Source of the DNA: JACQQW01 sp964520655
Lineage (GTDB): Bacteria > Omnitrophota > Gorgyraeia > Zapsychrales > Fredricksoniimonadaceae
Length of the DNA stretch: 64,000 nt
Assembly: GCA_964520655.1 (NCBI GenBank)
Contig: CAZFNI010000010.1
Span: 18,136-82,135 of the forward strand
Reading direction: 5' to 3'
The notes below the pieces were generated by a model. The model was given only the letters and a program-made list of their open reading frames with translations, did no database searches and was not told the DNA's origin. A program made the position numbers and the translations under genes. Of the stretch, positions 39,501-46,871 are shown piece after piece; the stretch's first letter is position 1, and each line of letters starts with the position of its first letter.

Positions 39501-40865
39501 TTATTTGTTAAGGGTCATTTTCATTTGCTCGATCTCTTGTTGAATTTTGTCGAGCTGCTGCTGCTGGTCTTTGACATCCTCGATTAAAAGGCCGACCAGG
39601 TTTGGGTACTGCACATGTTTAAATTTTTTTCTGTCTTGATAGACCAGTTCCGGGAAGTTTTTCTCCACGTTCTGCGCGGTTAGGCCCAGGGCTCTTTTCT
39701 TGCTGTCTTTCCAGGTGAAGTAAACCCCTTTAAGTGATCTGGTCTTGGTTAATGCGTGTGTGATGGGAAGGATATTGTCTTTAAGCATCTCATCCGATGG
39801 TGCCGGGCCGTATTTGTATTCACCACTGATATTATAAAGGTCTCCATCAATGCCGACCGCCTCAATGATGCCTGCTTCCTTGACGATCAGTCGATAGGGC
39901 AATGTGGGGGCTATTCCCATCCCGGTGCTGCCCGTTAAGGTGGATGTGCCGGCAACGCTTAGATCGCCCCCGGCAATGTTGATCCCGCCCGGGTTAAAGG
40001 TGGCAAGCCCGGTTGTGAGCAGGGTGCCTGTGACCGAGGCATTGCTTGATAAAGTGGCAATGCCAGTAACGCCAAGCGTGTTGTTGATCTGCGTGGCCCC
40101 GCTTAAGGTTGTTGCGCCGGTAACGGCCAGCGTGCTGTTGATGGCTGTTACCCCGTTTAGAGAACTGGTGCCTCCGGCGGTGAATGTGCCGGGATTGGTG
40201 ACGGCAAGAGCGGTGGAAACATCAGCGGTCGAAAGAGAAGTGGTCCCGCTGATGCGGGCATTGCCATTAATATCGAGCTTTTGTGATGGGGCATAGCCAA
40301 TGCCAAGACCGGTTGAATTCAGGCGTATTTGTACGAGGCTGTTGGTGTTAAAAGTTATGCTATTCGCAGAAGGGGAAGTTAAAGAGGTGGTCGCGCCTCC
40401 GAAAAAGAGGCTTGGGGCGGCTGAGCTTAAGATCATATGACCGTTGACATCTAGTTTCTGAGCAGCAGCGCCACCGGGATTGATGCCCAGATTGCCGTTT
40501 GCCTCAAGGGTTATCTGGTCGGCGCCATTGTTGATCTTATAATGGATATTCTGCCCAGTTGGCCGGTTGATATACAGAGCGGTGTCTCCCGAACTGCTGG
40601 AGAGTTGATAACTGGCGCAGGAAGCACTACCCGTAAATCCGATAGCGCCATAACCGCCGCATCCTTCTCCAATGACGGCATTATTGGCAATGGTCAGGTG
40701 GTCGCCGACAGTTGTTGTGCCCACCCCGATCGACCGGGCGTATAAATTATCATAATATGTCCCTGGTCTGGGATAATAGGTGACCATGGTCAAAGAGCCG
40801 GCATAGGTGATCAAAGGGAGGATGAGGACGGCGAAAAGCACAGCAGGCCATAATTTCAGTTTCAT
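39501..40865 (-). CDS. Secreted S74 intramolecular-chaperone fibre-like protein, copy 1
   Basis: 454 residues and collinear with the downstream copy: a signal peptide (M-K-L-K-L-W-P-A-V-L-F-A-V-L-I-L-P-L), a V-T-Y-Y-P-R-P mature start, Thr/Gly/Val-rich beta repeats, an S74 domain at P-S357-D-E-M-L-K and a terminal Gln-rich coiled coil. The ATG at 40865 is preferred to the upstream GTG at 40883 because the -10 box lies between them. The two genes are an evident tandem duplication: the repeat regions align almost motif for motif while the signal peptides differ. Self-cleavage requires the Ser, which is kept in both. Confidence 0.82.
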   Translation of the reverse strand: MKLKLWPAVLFAVLILPLITYAGSLTMVTYYPRPGTYYDNLYARSIGVGTTTVGDHLTIANNAVIGEGCGGYGAIGFTGSASCASYQLSSSSGDTALYINRPTGQNIHYKINNGADQITLEANGNLGINPGGAAAQKLDVNGHMILSSAAPSLFFGGATTSLTSPSANSITFNTNSLVQIRLNSTGLGIGYAPSQKLDINGNARISGTTSLSTADVSTALAVTNPGTFTAGGTSSLNGVTAINSTLAVTGATTLSGATQINNTLGVTGIATLSSNASVTGTLLTTGLATFNPGGINIAGGDLSVAGTSTLTGSTGMGIAPTLPYRLIVKEAGIIEAVGIDGDLYNISGEYKYGPAPSDEMLKDNILPITHALTKTRSLKGVYFTWKDSKKRALGLTAQNVEKNFPELVYQDRKKFKHVQYPNLVGLLIEDVKDQQQQLDKIQQEIEQMKMTLNK

Positions 40866-40871
40866 ATTTAA

Positions 40872-40899
40872 AGTATACGACACAAAAGGGATATGGCAA
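40872..40899 (-). promoter_or_regulatory. Promoter of the S74 gene pair, probably leaderless
   Basis: On the minus strand: TTGCCA (40899-40894), a 16-base spacer and TATACT (40877-40872). The ATG at 40865 is at the expected start of transcription and has no Shine-Dalgarno. Confidence 0.6.
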
Positions 40900-40916
40900 G
40901 GAAAGGATTTGAAAAC

Positions 40917-40945
40917 TTGCTTATTCCAGCAAATAATGGTATATT
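40917..40945 (+). promoter_or_regulatory. Promoter of the pyrR-pyrB-pyrC operon
   Basis: TTGCTT (40917-40922), a 17-base spacer and TATATT (40940-40945). It gives a leader of about 57 bases that holds the PyrR-type hairpin. It diverges from the S74 promoter. Confidence 0.65.
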
Positions 40946-40963
40946 CTCAATCAACATTTGTGA

Positions 40964-41004
40964 TCCTTTACCTTTAATCCGGTTCCGAGAAGCCGGGAAG
41001 GGAC
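40964..41004 (+). promoter_or_regulatory. PyrR-binding RNA hairpin covering the pyrR ribosome binding site
   Basis: The leader contains the pattern TTTAATCCGG, then a loop with CCGAGA, then GCCGGGAAGGG, matching the conserved PyrR-binding element (lower stem, A-R-U-C-C strand, GAGA-type terminal loop). TCCTTT (40964-40969) pairs with AAGGGA (40998-41003), which is also the Shine-Dalgarno five bases before the ATG. CCGG (40979-40982) pairs with CCGG (40993-40996). No terminator hairpin follows. I infer that UMP-bound PyrR stabilises the hairpin and blocks translation. Confidence 0.75.
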
Positions 41005-41008
41005 TTAA

Positions 41009-41545
41009 ATGACCATACACCCCATTTTAGACCAAGACGCTATCCGCCGCTGTATCATGCGCATGGCCCACGAGATCTGCGAGAAGCAGGAGCAGTCCCC
41101 TCTGGCCTTAGTCGGCATCCGCACCCGCGGGGTTGTCCTCGCCCAACGTTTAAGCAAAGCTATCGAAGAGATCGAAAAGATCAAGGTTCCCGTTGGCATT
41201 CTTGATATCACCTTGTACCGCGATGATCTGACATCGGTCGGCAGCGCGCCTCTGGTGCGCGAGACATTGATCGATTTTGATATCACCGATAAACGCATCG
41301 TCTTAGTTGACGACGTGTTCTTTACCGGACGCACCATCCGCGCGGCGCTGGATGCCTTGACCGATTTCGGCCGTCCTGCGAAGATCGAGCTTGCGGTCTT
41401 AGTTGACCGCGGCCACAGGGAATTACCCATCCGGGCGGATTTTGTGGGCAAAAATATCCCGACTTCCAAGGGACAGAACGTGAAGGTTGATCTAGGCGAG
41501 ACTGACGGCAAGAATGACGCGGTGACCGTTGAGGAGGGGCGATGA
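41009..41545 (+). CDS. pyrR: Bifunctional pyr operon RNA-binding regulator / uracil phosphoribosyltransferase
   Basis: 178 residues, the usual PyrR size. The PRPP-binding motif V-L-V-D-D-V-F-F-T-G-R-T-I-R-A-A-L (about residues 98-114) and the Y-R-D-D-L and V-D-R-G-H-R-E-L-P-I-R-A-D segments are characteristic of PyrR rather than other phosphoribosyltransferases. In this family the protein binds a leader hairpin when UMP is high. Such a hairpin lies directly upstream here, so the protein should control its own operon. Its stop overlaps the pyrB start (ATGA), and GAGGAGGGG inside its 3' end serves as the pyrB ribosome binding site. Confidence 0.95.
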   Translation: MTIHPILDQDAIRRCIMRMAHEICEKQEQSPLALVGIRTRGVVLAQRLSKAIEEIEKIKVPVGILDITLYRDDLTSVGSAPLVRETLIDFDITDKRIVLVDDVFFTGRTIRAALDALTDFGRPAKIELAVLVDRGHRELPIRADFVGKNIPTSKGQNVKVDLGETDGKNDAVTVEEGR

Positions 41546-42471
41546 GCACGTGGACGCGCAAACATTTACTGGGTTTATCTGATCTAAGCAAAGAAGAGAT
41601 CGAGCTTATCCTGGAAACTACACGGTCGTTCAAAGAAGTTTCGTCGCGCGATGTTAAAAAAGTCCCGGCACTTCGTGGTAAAACGGTCGTCACCCTGTTC
41701 TTTGAACCTTCCACCCGCACGCGGGTGTCTTTTGAGCTGGCGGCCAAGCGTTTGTCGGCGGATACGCTCAACATCGCGGCGAATGTGTCATCGACGACCA
41801 AAGGCGAAACGTTATTGGATACAGCCAAGAATATCGAGGCGATGAGCGTGGATGCCATGATCGTGCGTCACGGTTCTTCCGGCGCGCCCATGATCCTGGC
41901 GGAGGGTTTGAATTGTTCGGTTATCAATGCCGGCGACGGCTGCCGCGAACATCCGACCCAGGCGCTGTTAGACATGTTCACCTTAAAAGAAAAATTCGGA
42001 CGCATCGATGGTCTTAACGTGGCGATCGTCGGAGACATTTTGCATTCCCGCGTGGCGCGTTCCAATATCTGGGGATTGACCAAGCTGGGGGCCAAGGTCA
42101 CTGTCTGCGGTCCGGCGACGCTCATTCCCCGCGGTGTTGAGGCCATGGGGGTCAAGGTCTGTTACGATATCAAGCGCGTCATCAAGGATTCGGATGCGGT
42201 CATTGCCCTGCGCCTGCAGAAAGAACGCCAGCAGGATAAATTCTTACCGTCGCTGCGCGAATACGGCAGGCTGTTTGGGATCAACGCGGCCAAATTAAGC
42301 GAAGGGACAAGCGATCTGATCGTCATGCATCCGGGGCCGACCAACCGCGGTGTCGAGCTCTCCGCGGAGGTCGCTGACGGCAAGCAATCAGTCATTTTAG
42401 ACCAAGTGACCAACGGGGTGGCGGTGCGCATGGCCGTTCTGTATCTGGTCCTGGGAACAAAGGCGGAATAA
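41542..42471 (+). CDS. pyrB: Aspartate carbamoyltransferase catalytic subunit
   Basis: 309 residues. It makes N-carbamoyl-aspartate from carbamoyl phosphate and aspartate. Seen: the carbamoyl phosphate loop F-E-P-S57-T-R-T-R-V-S-F, the H-P-T-Q-A-L-L-D motif and H263-P-G-P-T-N-R-G near the C-terminus. No pyrI regulatory subunit lies nearby, so the enzyme is probably the unregulated trimer or a complex with PyrC. It overlaps pyrR by four bases, and pyrC starts immediately after its stop. Confidence 0.97.
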   Translation: MSTWTRKHLLGLSDLSKEEIELILETTRSFKEVSSRDVKKVPALRGKTVVTLFFEPSTRTRVSFELAAKRLSADTLNIAANVSSTTKGETLLDTAKNIEAMSVDAMIVRHGSSGAPMILAEGLNCSVINAGDGCREHPTQALLDMFTLKEKFGRIDGLNVAIVGDILHSRVARSNIWGLTKLGAKVTVCGPATLIPRGVEAMGVKVCYDIKRVIKDSDAVIALRLQKERQQDKFLPSLREYGRLFGINAAKLSEGTSDLIVMHPGPTNRGVELSAEVADGKQSVILDQVTNGVAVRMAVLYLVLGTKAE

Positions 42472-43749
42472 ATGGGACTTTTGATCAAGAACGCAACGAT
42501 CGTCAACAACGACAAGATCTGGGATAAACCACAGGATATTTTATGCGAGAACGGTACGATCATAAAGATCGCACCGTCCATTTCCAATGACAAACATGAG
42601 ATCGTCGACGCCAAGGACCGTAAGGTCATGCCGGGCTTGATCGACATCCATGTGCATTTGCGCCAGCCTGGACGGGAAGATAAAGAAACCATTGAGACCG
42701 GTTCAAAAGCCGCGGTCAAAGGCGGTTTCACCTCGATCTTTTGTATGCCTAATACTACCCCAGTCACTGATAATGCCATGGTCGTGGAATTCATCATCCG
42801 CGAGGCCAAACGCGTCGGGTTGTGCAACGTTTATCCGATCGGGGCGATCACCAAGGGACAGAATGACGGCGAGCTGACCGATATGTCGGAATTAAAGAAC
42901 GCGGGCTGTCTGGCGCTCTCCGATGATGGTAAGTCGGTCTTAAACAGCCGGTTGTTCCGTCTGGGGATGGAATATGCCAAGATGCTGGATCTGTTGATCA
43001 TAGAACACTGCCAGGATCCGCTGTTGACCGGCGGCGGGGTGATGAATGAAGGCGCGGTGTCGACCAGGATCGGCTTAAAAGGCGACCCGGGCATCGCCGA
43101 GACCGTCACGGTCGCGCGCGACATTGAGATCGCCCATTATTTGGATGCCCGCGTGCATCTGGCGCACATGTCCTTAAAGCGCTCCATTGAATTGATACGT
43201 CAGGCCAAGAAACAGGGCATTAAAGTGACGGCGGAGGCCTGCCCGCACCATTTTGCCTTGACCGATGAGGCTTGCGCGAGCTTTGATACATCGACAAAGG
43301 TTAATCCGCCGCTGCGCACTCAAGCGGATGTGGATGCTATTAAAGAAGCGATCGCCGACGGGACCATTGACTGCATTGTCACCGACCACGCGCCGCATAC
43401 GAATGAAGATAAAGAGGTTGGGTTTGACGGGGCGCCTTTTGGATTGATCGGTTTGGAAACATCATTAGGGTTGACCATTAAAGAACTGGTCAAGCCGGGA
43501 TTCATTGATCTGCCCAAATTAGTGGACAGGATGTCGGCCGCGCCGGCACGGATCACGGGATTGTCGACTAAAGGGGTGATCAAAGAAGGGTTTGACGCGG
43601 ATATCGTGATCATTGACGATGATAAAGAATGGAAAGTCACTAAAGAAGGGTTTGCTTCGAAATCCAAGAATTCCCCCTTCATCGGTTGGACGCTGACGGG
43701 AGAAGTCAGCACAACCATTTGCGCGGGGAAAGTCGTCTATAAGAAATAA
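42472..43749 (+). CDS. pyrC: Dihydroorotase, class I
   Basis: 425 residues, fitting the class I zinc amidohydrolases. It closes carbamoyl-aspartate to dihydroorotate. H60-V-H62-L-R and P-G form the first metal site. A-E-A-C-P-H-H-F and the V-T-D-H-A-P-H motif give the further histidines and the catalytic Asp, and the C-terminus ends with the short composite beta domain (D-A-D-I-V-I-I-D-D). It follows pyrB with no gap, so both depend on the pyrR promoter. The next pathway genes (pyrK, pyrD, pyrF) lie 1.6 kb downstream behind other genes. Confidence 0.97.
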   Translation: MGLLIKNATIVNNDKIWDKPQDILCENGTIIKIAPSISNDKHEIVDAKDRKVMPGLIDIHVHLRQPGREDKETIETGSKAAVKGGFTSIFCMPNTTPVTDNAMVVEFIIREAKRVGLCNVYPIGAITKGQNDGELTDMSELKNAGCLALSDDGKSVLNSRLFRLGMEYAKMLDLLIIEHCQDPLLTGGGVMNEGAVSTRIGLKGDPGIAETVTVARDIEIAHYLDARVHLAHMSLKRSIELIRQAKKQGIKVTAEACPHHFALTDEACASFDTSTKVNPPLRTQADVDAIKEAIADGTIDCIVTDHAPHTNEDKEVGFDGAPFGLIGLETSLGLTIKELVKPGFIDLPKLVDRMSAAPARITGLSTKGVIKEGFDADIVIIDDDKEWKVTKEGFASKSKNSPFIGWTLTGEVSTTICAGKVVYKK

Positions 43750-43968
43750 GAGTTTTAGACTTGCAGAAGGTTGCGATTAGCTGCGAAGCAGCTAAAAGGG
43801 GATTATTAAGGGGAAAGATTGTTTCTCCTTAAGGGTAGCGGAAATTATGGTAGGAGGGGTTTGACAGTCAGGACAGAACGAAGTGATGTCGTGACGCCAG
43901 AAGGGGAACCGTAGGTTCCCCTAATGGAAAATGAGCCCCCCGCAGAAAGAACGTAGAAGGCTCATTTT
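43750..43968 (+). other. Gene-free spacer with four consecutive hairpins
   Basis: No ORF. The hairpins are 43777-43795 (8 bp, GAA loop), 43806-43832 (11 bp with one G-U), 43903-43921 (8 bp, GTA loop) and 43928-43968 (10 bp, 21-base loop, T4 end). The last ends exactly at the tRNA-Arg 5' end. One or more may terminate the pyr operon or help process the tRNA precursor. I recognise no known RNA family. Confidence 0.55.
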
Positions 43969-44040
43969 GCGCCCGTGGCCTAATGGATAAGGCAGCAGCC
44001 TCCGGAGCTGCTGATGCAGGTTCGAATCCCGCCGGGCGCG
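43969..44040 (+). tRNA. tRNA-Arg (anticodon CCG)
   Basis: The acceptor arm GCGCCCG/CGGGCGC is perfect, with discriminator G at 44040. The D arm uses GCCT/AGGC and the anticodon stem GCAGC/GCTGC encloses loop CTCCGGA with anticodon CCG. The T arm has one A-C mismatch. CCA is not encoded (TTT follows), so it must be added after transcription. Confidence 0.92.
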
Positions 44041-44060
44041 TTTAAATTCAAGGAAAGCTC

Positions 44061-44534
44061 ATGAGAAAACAAAAAATATCCATATCCGTCATTGGTGGGA
44101 GCTCGATCAGCACCAGGGTGGAAGAATTGGCCATGAAGGTTGGTGCGATGATCGCCTCTTTAGACTGTGTTTTAGTCTGCGGCGGCTTAGGCGGGGCCAT
44201 GGAAGCAGCTGCCGAAGGGGCCAAGAAAGCCGGCGGCCTGACGATCGGCATTCTCCCGGGTAAAGACAAGGATGATGCCAATCCGTTCATTGACATTGCC
44301 TTACCGACGTCGATCGGCTATGCCCGTAACACGATCGTCGCTTGCTCGGCGGATATCGTGGTCGCGCTGCCCGGTAGTTACGGCACGAATTCCGAGATCT
44401 GCTATGCGCTGGTCTACGGCCGTCCGGTCATTGACCTGGGGAATTGGAATTTGGAGGGGATGATCAGCGTTAAGAATGTGGAAGAAGCGCAGGAAAAAAT
44501 AAAGAAGATCATCAAAAAACTGCACCATGCCTGA
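44061..44534 (+). CDS. LOG-like Rossmann protein of the TIGR00725 type
   Basis: 157 residues. I-S-V-I-G-G-S-S, V-C-G-G-L-G-G-A-M-E-A-A-A-E-G-A, G-I-L-P-G and A-L-P-G-S-Y-G-T-N-S-E are the phosphate-binding loops of the SLOG/LOG superfamily. The family member closest in length and pattern is the TIGR00725 group (Rossmann nucleotide binding). The P-G-G-x-G-T-x-x-E motif of true cytokinin-activating LOG phosphoribohydrolases is P-G-S-Y-G-T-N-S-E here, so that activity is doubtful. It overlaps mutM by eight bases. Confidence 0.8.
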   Translation: MRKQKISISVIGGSSISTRVEELAMKVGAMIASLDCVLVCGGLGGAMEAAAEGAKKAGGLTIGILPGKDKDDANPFIDIALPTSIGYARNTIVACSADIVVALPGSYGTNSEICYALVYGRPVIDLGNWNLEGMISVKNVEEAQEKIKKIIKKLHHA

Positions 44535-45330
44535 GCTCCCTGAAGTTGAGACTATCCGCAAAGACTTGTCGCGCTGTCTTTTACGAACGCGTATCATATC
44601 GGTTGACGTCAAAGACGCCCGAGTGCTGCGCCAGCCGGAAAATGATTTTATCCGCCGATTAAAAGGAAAAATAATACAGCGTATCGAGCGGCGGGGGAAA
44701 GCGCTGATCATCGATTTAAGCGGACGGGAATTTCTCGTCGTCCAGGTCATGATGACCGGGCAGCTGGTTGTCGACGGCGCAATTGAGAAACATACTCGGC
44801 TGGTGTTCAAGCTGGATAAAAGAACATTGGTGTACAATGACCAGCGCGTGTTCGGGCAGCTGCGCGTTGTGGGCGACTTGGCGCAGGTCCCTCATCTAAG
44901 AAAACTTGGGCCTGAACCCTTTGGGGGCGCGTTTAATGCGGATTATGTCACGGAGTATTTAAGTCGGACGACGCGCGCGATCAAGACGGTCTTATTGGAC
45001 CATGTGTTTGTCGCCGGTATTGGTAATATTTATGCCAGCGAGATCCTGTTCCGCTGCGGCATTGATCCGCAGCGTTCGTCGGCAAAGGTCAAGAAAACGG
45101 AGGTCCAACTGCTGCTTGAAAGAACGCGGGAGGTGCTGCAGGAAGCGATCGATCTGCGCGGATCATCCATGCGCAATTACCGCGACGGCCGGGGACAAAA
45201 GGGGGATTTCACCAAGGCGATCCGTGTGTATGCCCGGGAAGGTCAGCCTTGCATGGTTTGCCAGACGCCGATCGTGCGTGTTGTTCTTGGTGGAAGAAGT
45301 ACATTTTATTGCAGGAAATGCCAAAAGTAA
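44527..45330 (+). CDS. mutM: Formamidopyrimidine-DNA glycosylase
   Basis: 267 residues, full length. The N-terminus M-P-E-L-P-E-V-E-T supplies the catalytic Pro (after Met removal) and Glu, and Lys58 lies in R-R-G-K-A-L. A C-terminal zinc finger is present (Cys242, Cys245, Cys262, Cys265) and includes the helix-finger arginine region G-G-R-S-T-F-Y-C. The enzyme removes 8-oxoguanine and Fapy lesions and nicks the abasic strand. The helix-two-turn-helix with G-I-G-N-I-Y-A-S-E is intact. It overlaps the upstream LOG-like gene and is followed by the pyrK promoter. Confidence 0.97.
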   Translation: MPELPEVETIRKDLSRCLLRTRIISVDVKDARVLRQPENDFIRRLKGKIIQRIERRGKALIIDLSGREFLVVQVMMTGQLVVDGAIEKHTRLVFKLDKRTLVYNDQRVFGQLRVVGDLAQVPHLRKLGPEPFGGAFNADYVTEYLSRTTRAIKTVLLDHVFVAGIGNIYASEILFRCGIDPQRSSAKVKKTEVQLLLERTREVLQEAIDLRGSSMRNYRDGRGQKGDFTKAIRVYAREGQPCMVCQTPIVRVVLGGRSTFYCRKCQK

Positions 45331-45332
45331 TT

Positions 45333-45341
45333 TGTTATACT
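45333..45341 (+). promoter_or_regulatory. Extended -10 promoter upstream of pyrK
   Basis: TG-T-TATACT overlaps the end of mutM. No -35 at good spacing is seen, which fits the extended -10 class. The ATG at 45355 gives a leader of only about seven bases. Confidence 0.5.
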
Positions 45342-45354
45342 AGACCCTGTCCAT

Positions 45355-46131
45355 ATGGAAAAGATCCAGAATATCTATAAGGTTGTCAGCAACGAGCAAT
45401 TATGTCCGCAGTATTGGCGGCTGGTCTTTGACGCGCCTCCTTTGGTCCGCGAGGTCAAACCTGGACAGTTCGTTCACATCCGCACCAATGAGAAGGGGCT
45501 TGAGCCATTCTTCCGCCGGCCGTTCTCTGTTTATCGTGCCCAGAAACATGTGGAAATATTCTATGATGTCAAAGGCCCGGGGACAAAACTTCTTGCGGCC
45601 AAGACAAAAGGCGATACGCTCGATGTGCTGGGGCCGCTAGGCAAAGGTTTTGTGATGCCTCCAAAGGGGACCAAGCAGGTGGTCATGGTCGCTGGCGGCA
45701 TCGGTGTAGCCCCCATGCTCATCCTCTCGGATGAGCTTAAACCATTGAAATATCAGCTGGTCCTTATTTACGGCGGACGCTCCCGCGCCCACGTTTATCC
45801 GTTAAAAGAATTCAAGGATAATGGTGTGACCGTGCATATCGCGACCGATGACGGTTCCGTAGGGTTTAAGGGAAGAGTCAGTGGTTTGTTCGATAAGATC
45901 AAGCTGGATCCCCAAACAACGTTCGTGTACACCTGCGGACCAAACCCGATGATGAAGGCGGTGCAGGACTTTGCCGCAACGCATCAATTAAAAGGACAGG
46001 CGGCCTGTGAAGAGATCATGGCCTGCGGCCTGGGCGCGTGCCTGGGATGTTCGATCGAAACAACCAAAGGTTTCAAGACGGTCTGCTACGACGGGCCGGC
46101 GTTTCCTTTAGACGAGGTCAAGTTCCACTGA
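45355..46131 (+). CDS. pyrK: Dihydroorotate dehydrogenase electron transfer subunit
   Basis: 258 residues with a ferredoxin-reductase-like layout. R-R-P-F-S-V-Y is the FAD motif, G-G-I-G-V-A-P-M is the NAD-binding start, and a C-terminal [2Fe-2S] site has Cys218, Cys224, Cys229 plus a downstream V-C-Y-D-G-P-A-F. PyrK passes electrons from dihydroorotate oxidation by PyrD to NAD+. Its stop overlaps the pyrD ATG by one base, as expected for the two subunits of a class 1B enzyme. Confidence 0.95.
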   Translation: MEKIQNIYKVVSNEQLCPQYWRLVFDAPPLVREVKPGQFVHIRTNEKGLEPFFRRPFSVYRAQKHVEIFYDVKGPGTKLLAAKTKGDTLDVLGPLGKGFVMPPKGTKQVVMVAGGIGVAPMLILSDELKPLKYQLVLIYGGRSRAHVYPLKEFKDNGVTVHIATDDGSVGFKGRVSGLFDKIKLDPQTTFVYTCGPNPMMKAVQDFAATHQLKGQAACEEIMACGLGACLGCSIETTKGFKTVCYDGPAFPLDEVKFH

Positions 46132-46871
46132 TGAATATTTCCATCCGCATAGGCAGCGCGATTTTCAAGAATCCGGTCACGGTCGCCTCCGGCACCTTCG
46201 GCCATGCCGAGCGGTATTTTGATCTGGAAGAGGTTAAACGCCTGGGGGCCATTGTCCCTAAAACAGTGACGTTAAAAGCCCAGACAGGCAATAGACCAGT
46301 GCGCATTGTAGAAACTCCGTCAGGGATGATCAATGCGATCGGGATCGAGAATCCCGGCATCGACGGGTTCATTAAAGAGAAATTGCCTTCACTAAAAAAG
46401 ACCGGTGTGCCGCTGGTTGTCAGNNNNNNNNNNNNNNNNNNNNNNNNNNNNNNNNNNNNNNNNNNNNNNNNNNNNNNNNNNNNNNNNNNNNNNNNNNNNN
46501 NNNNNNNNNNNNNNNNNNNNNNNAGCCTGGTCAATACATTCACCGCCATGGCGATCGACACTAGAACGCGCCGTTCGCGCATCGGTAATTATACCGGCGG
46601 GCTTTCCGGTCCGGCGATACGCCCGATCGCGGTGGCCATGGTCAATAAGGTCTATAACCGCGTGAAAGTGCCGATCATCGGTATGGGCGGCATCGCCTCT
46701 GCCAATGACGCGCTGGAATTCATCATTGCCGGCGCCTCGATGGTCGCGGTGGGGACCATGAATTTCATCAACCCCCGCGCGCCGCTGGAAGTGCTCGAGG
46801 GCATTGAGGCCTACATGAAAGAAAACAAGATCACGGATATTAAAGAATTGATCGGATGCATACAGAAATGA
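46131..46871 (+). CDS. pyrD: Dihydroorotate dehydrogenase, class 1B catalytic subunit, interrupted by an assembly gap
   Basis: It oxidises dihydroorotate to orotate with FMN. The N-terminal part (N-P-V-T-V-A-S-G-T-F-G, T-L-K-A-Q-T-G-N-R-P) and C-terminal part (S-L-V-N-T-F-T-A-M-A-I-D, the G-G-L-S-G-P-A-I-R-P motif, I-G-M-G-G-I-A-S) are clear. The centre is a run of exactly 100 N (46424-46523), a default gap size. About 213 real residues are visible, whereas family members have about 300-310, so the true gap is probably near 280 bases. The missing part would carry the N-x-S-C-P-N catalytic loop. The ATG at 46131 overlaps the pyrK stop; an earlier frame from 46038 is only read-through inside pyrK. 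Confidence 0.93.
   Translation: MNISIRIGSAIFKNPVTVASGTFGHAERYFDLEEVKRLGAIVPKTVTLKAQTGNRPVRIVETPSGMINAIGIENPGIDGFIKEKLPSLKKTGVPLVVXXXXXXXXXXXXXXXXXXXXXXXXXXXXXXXXXXSLVNTFTAMAIDTRTRRSRIGNYTGGLSGPAIRPIAVAMVNKVYNRVKVPIIGMGGIASANDALEFIIAGASMVAVGTMNFINPRAPLEVLEGIEAYMKENKITDIKELIGCIQK
46424..46523. other. 100-N assembly gap inside pyrD
   Basis: The run is exactly 100 N, the usual placeholder for unknown length. The apparent in-frame continuation across it is accidental. Confidence 0.98.

Noticed and set aside
38103..40865. A prophage, suggested by tail-fibre-like S74 proteins
   Set aside because: Signal peptides are present and no other phage genes flank them; core genes lie on both sides.
42162..42827. 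221-codon antisense ORF opposite pyrB and pyrC
   Set aside because: Both sense genes are fully recognised and cover it; no ribosome site or motif.
43840..43920. Fragment of rRNA or another known structured RNA
   Set aside because: Only a few short word matches came to mind and no stem layout agreed with a known family.
46038..46130. N-terminal extension of pyrD
   Set aside because: It is out-of-frame reading of the pyrK iron-sulfur region; the ATG at 46131 gives the family N-terminus.
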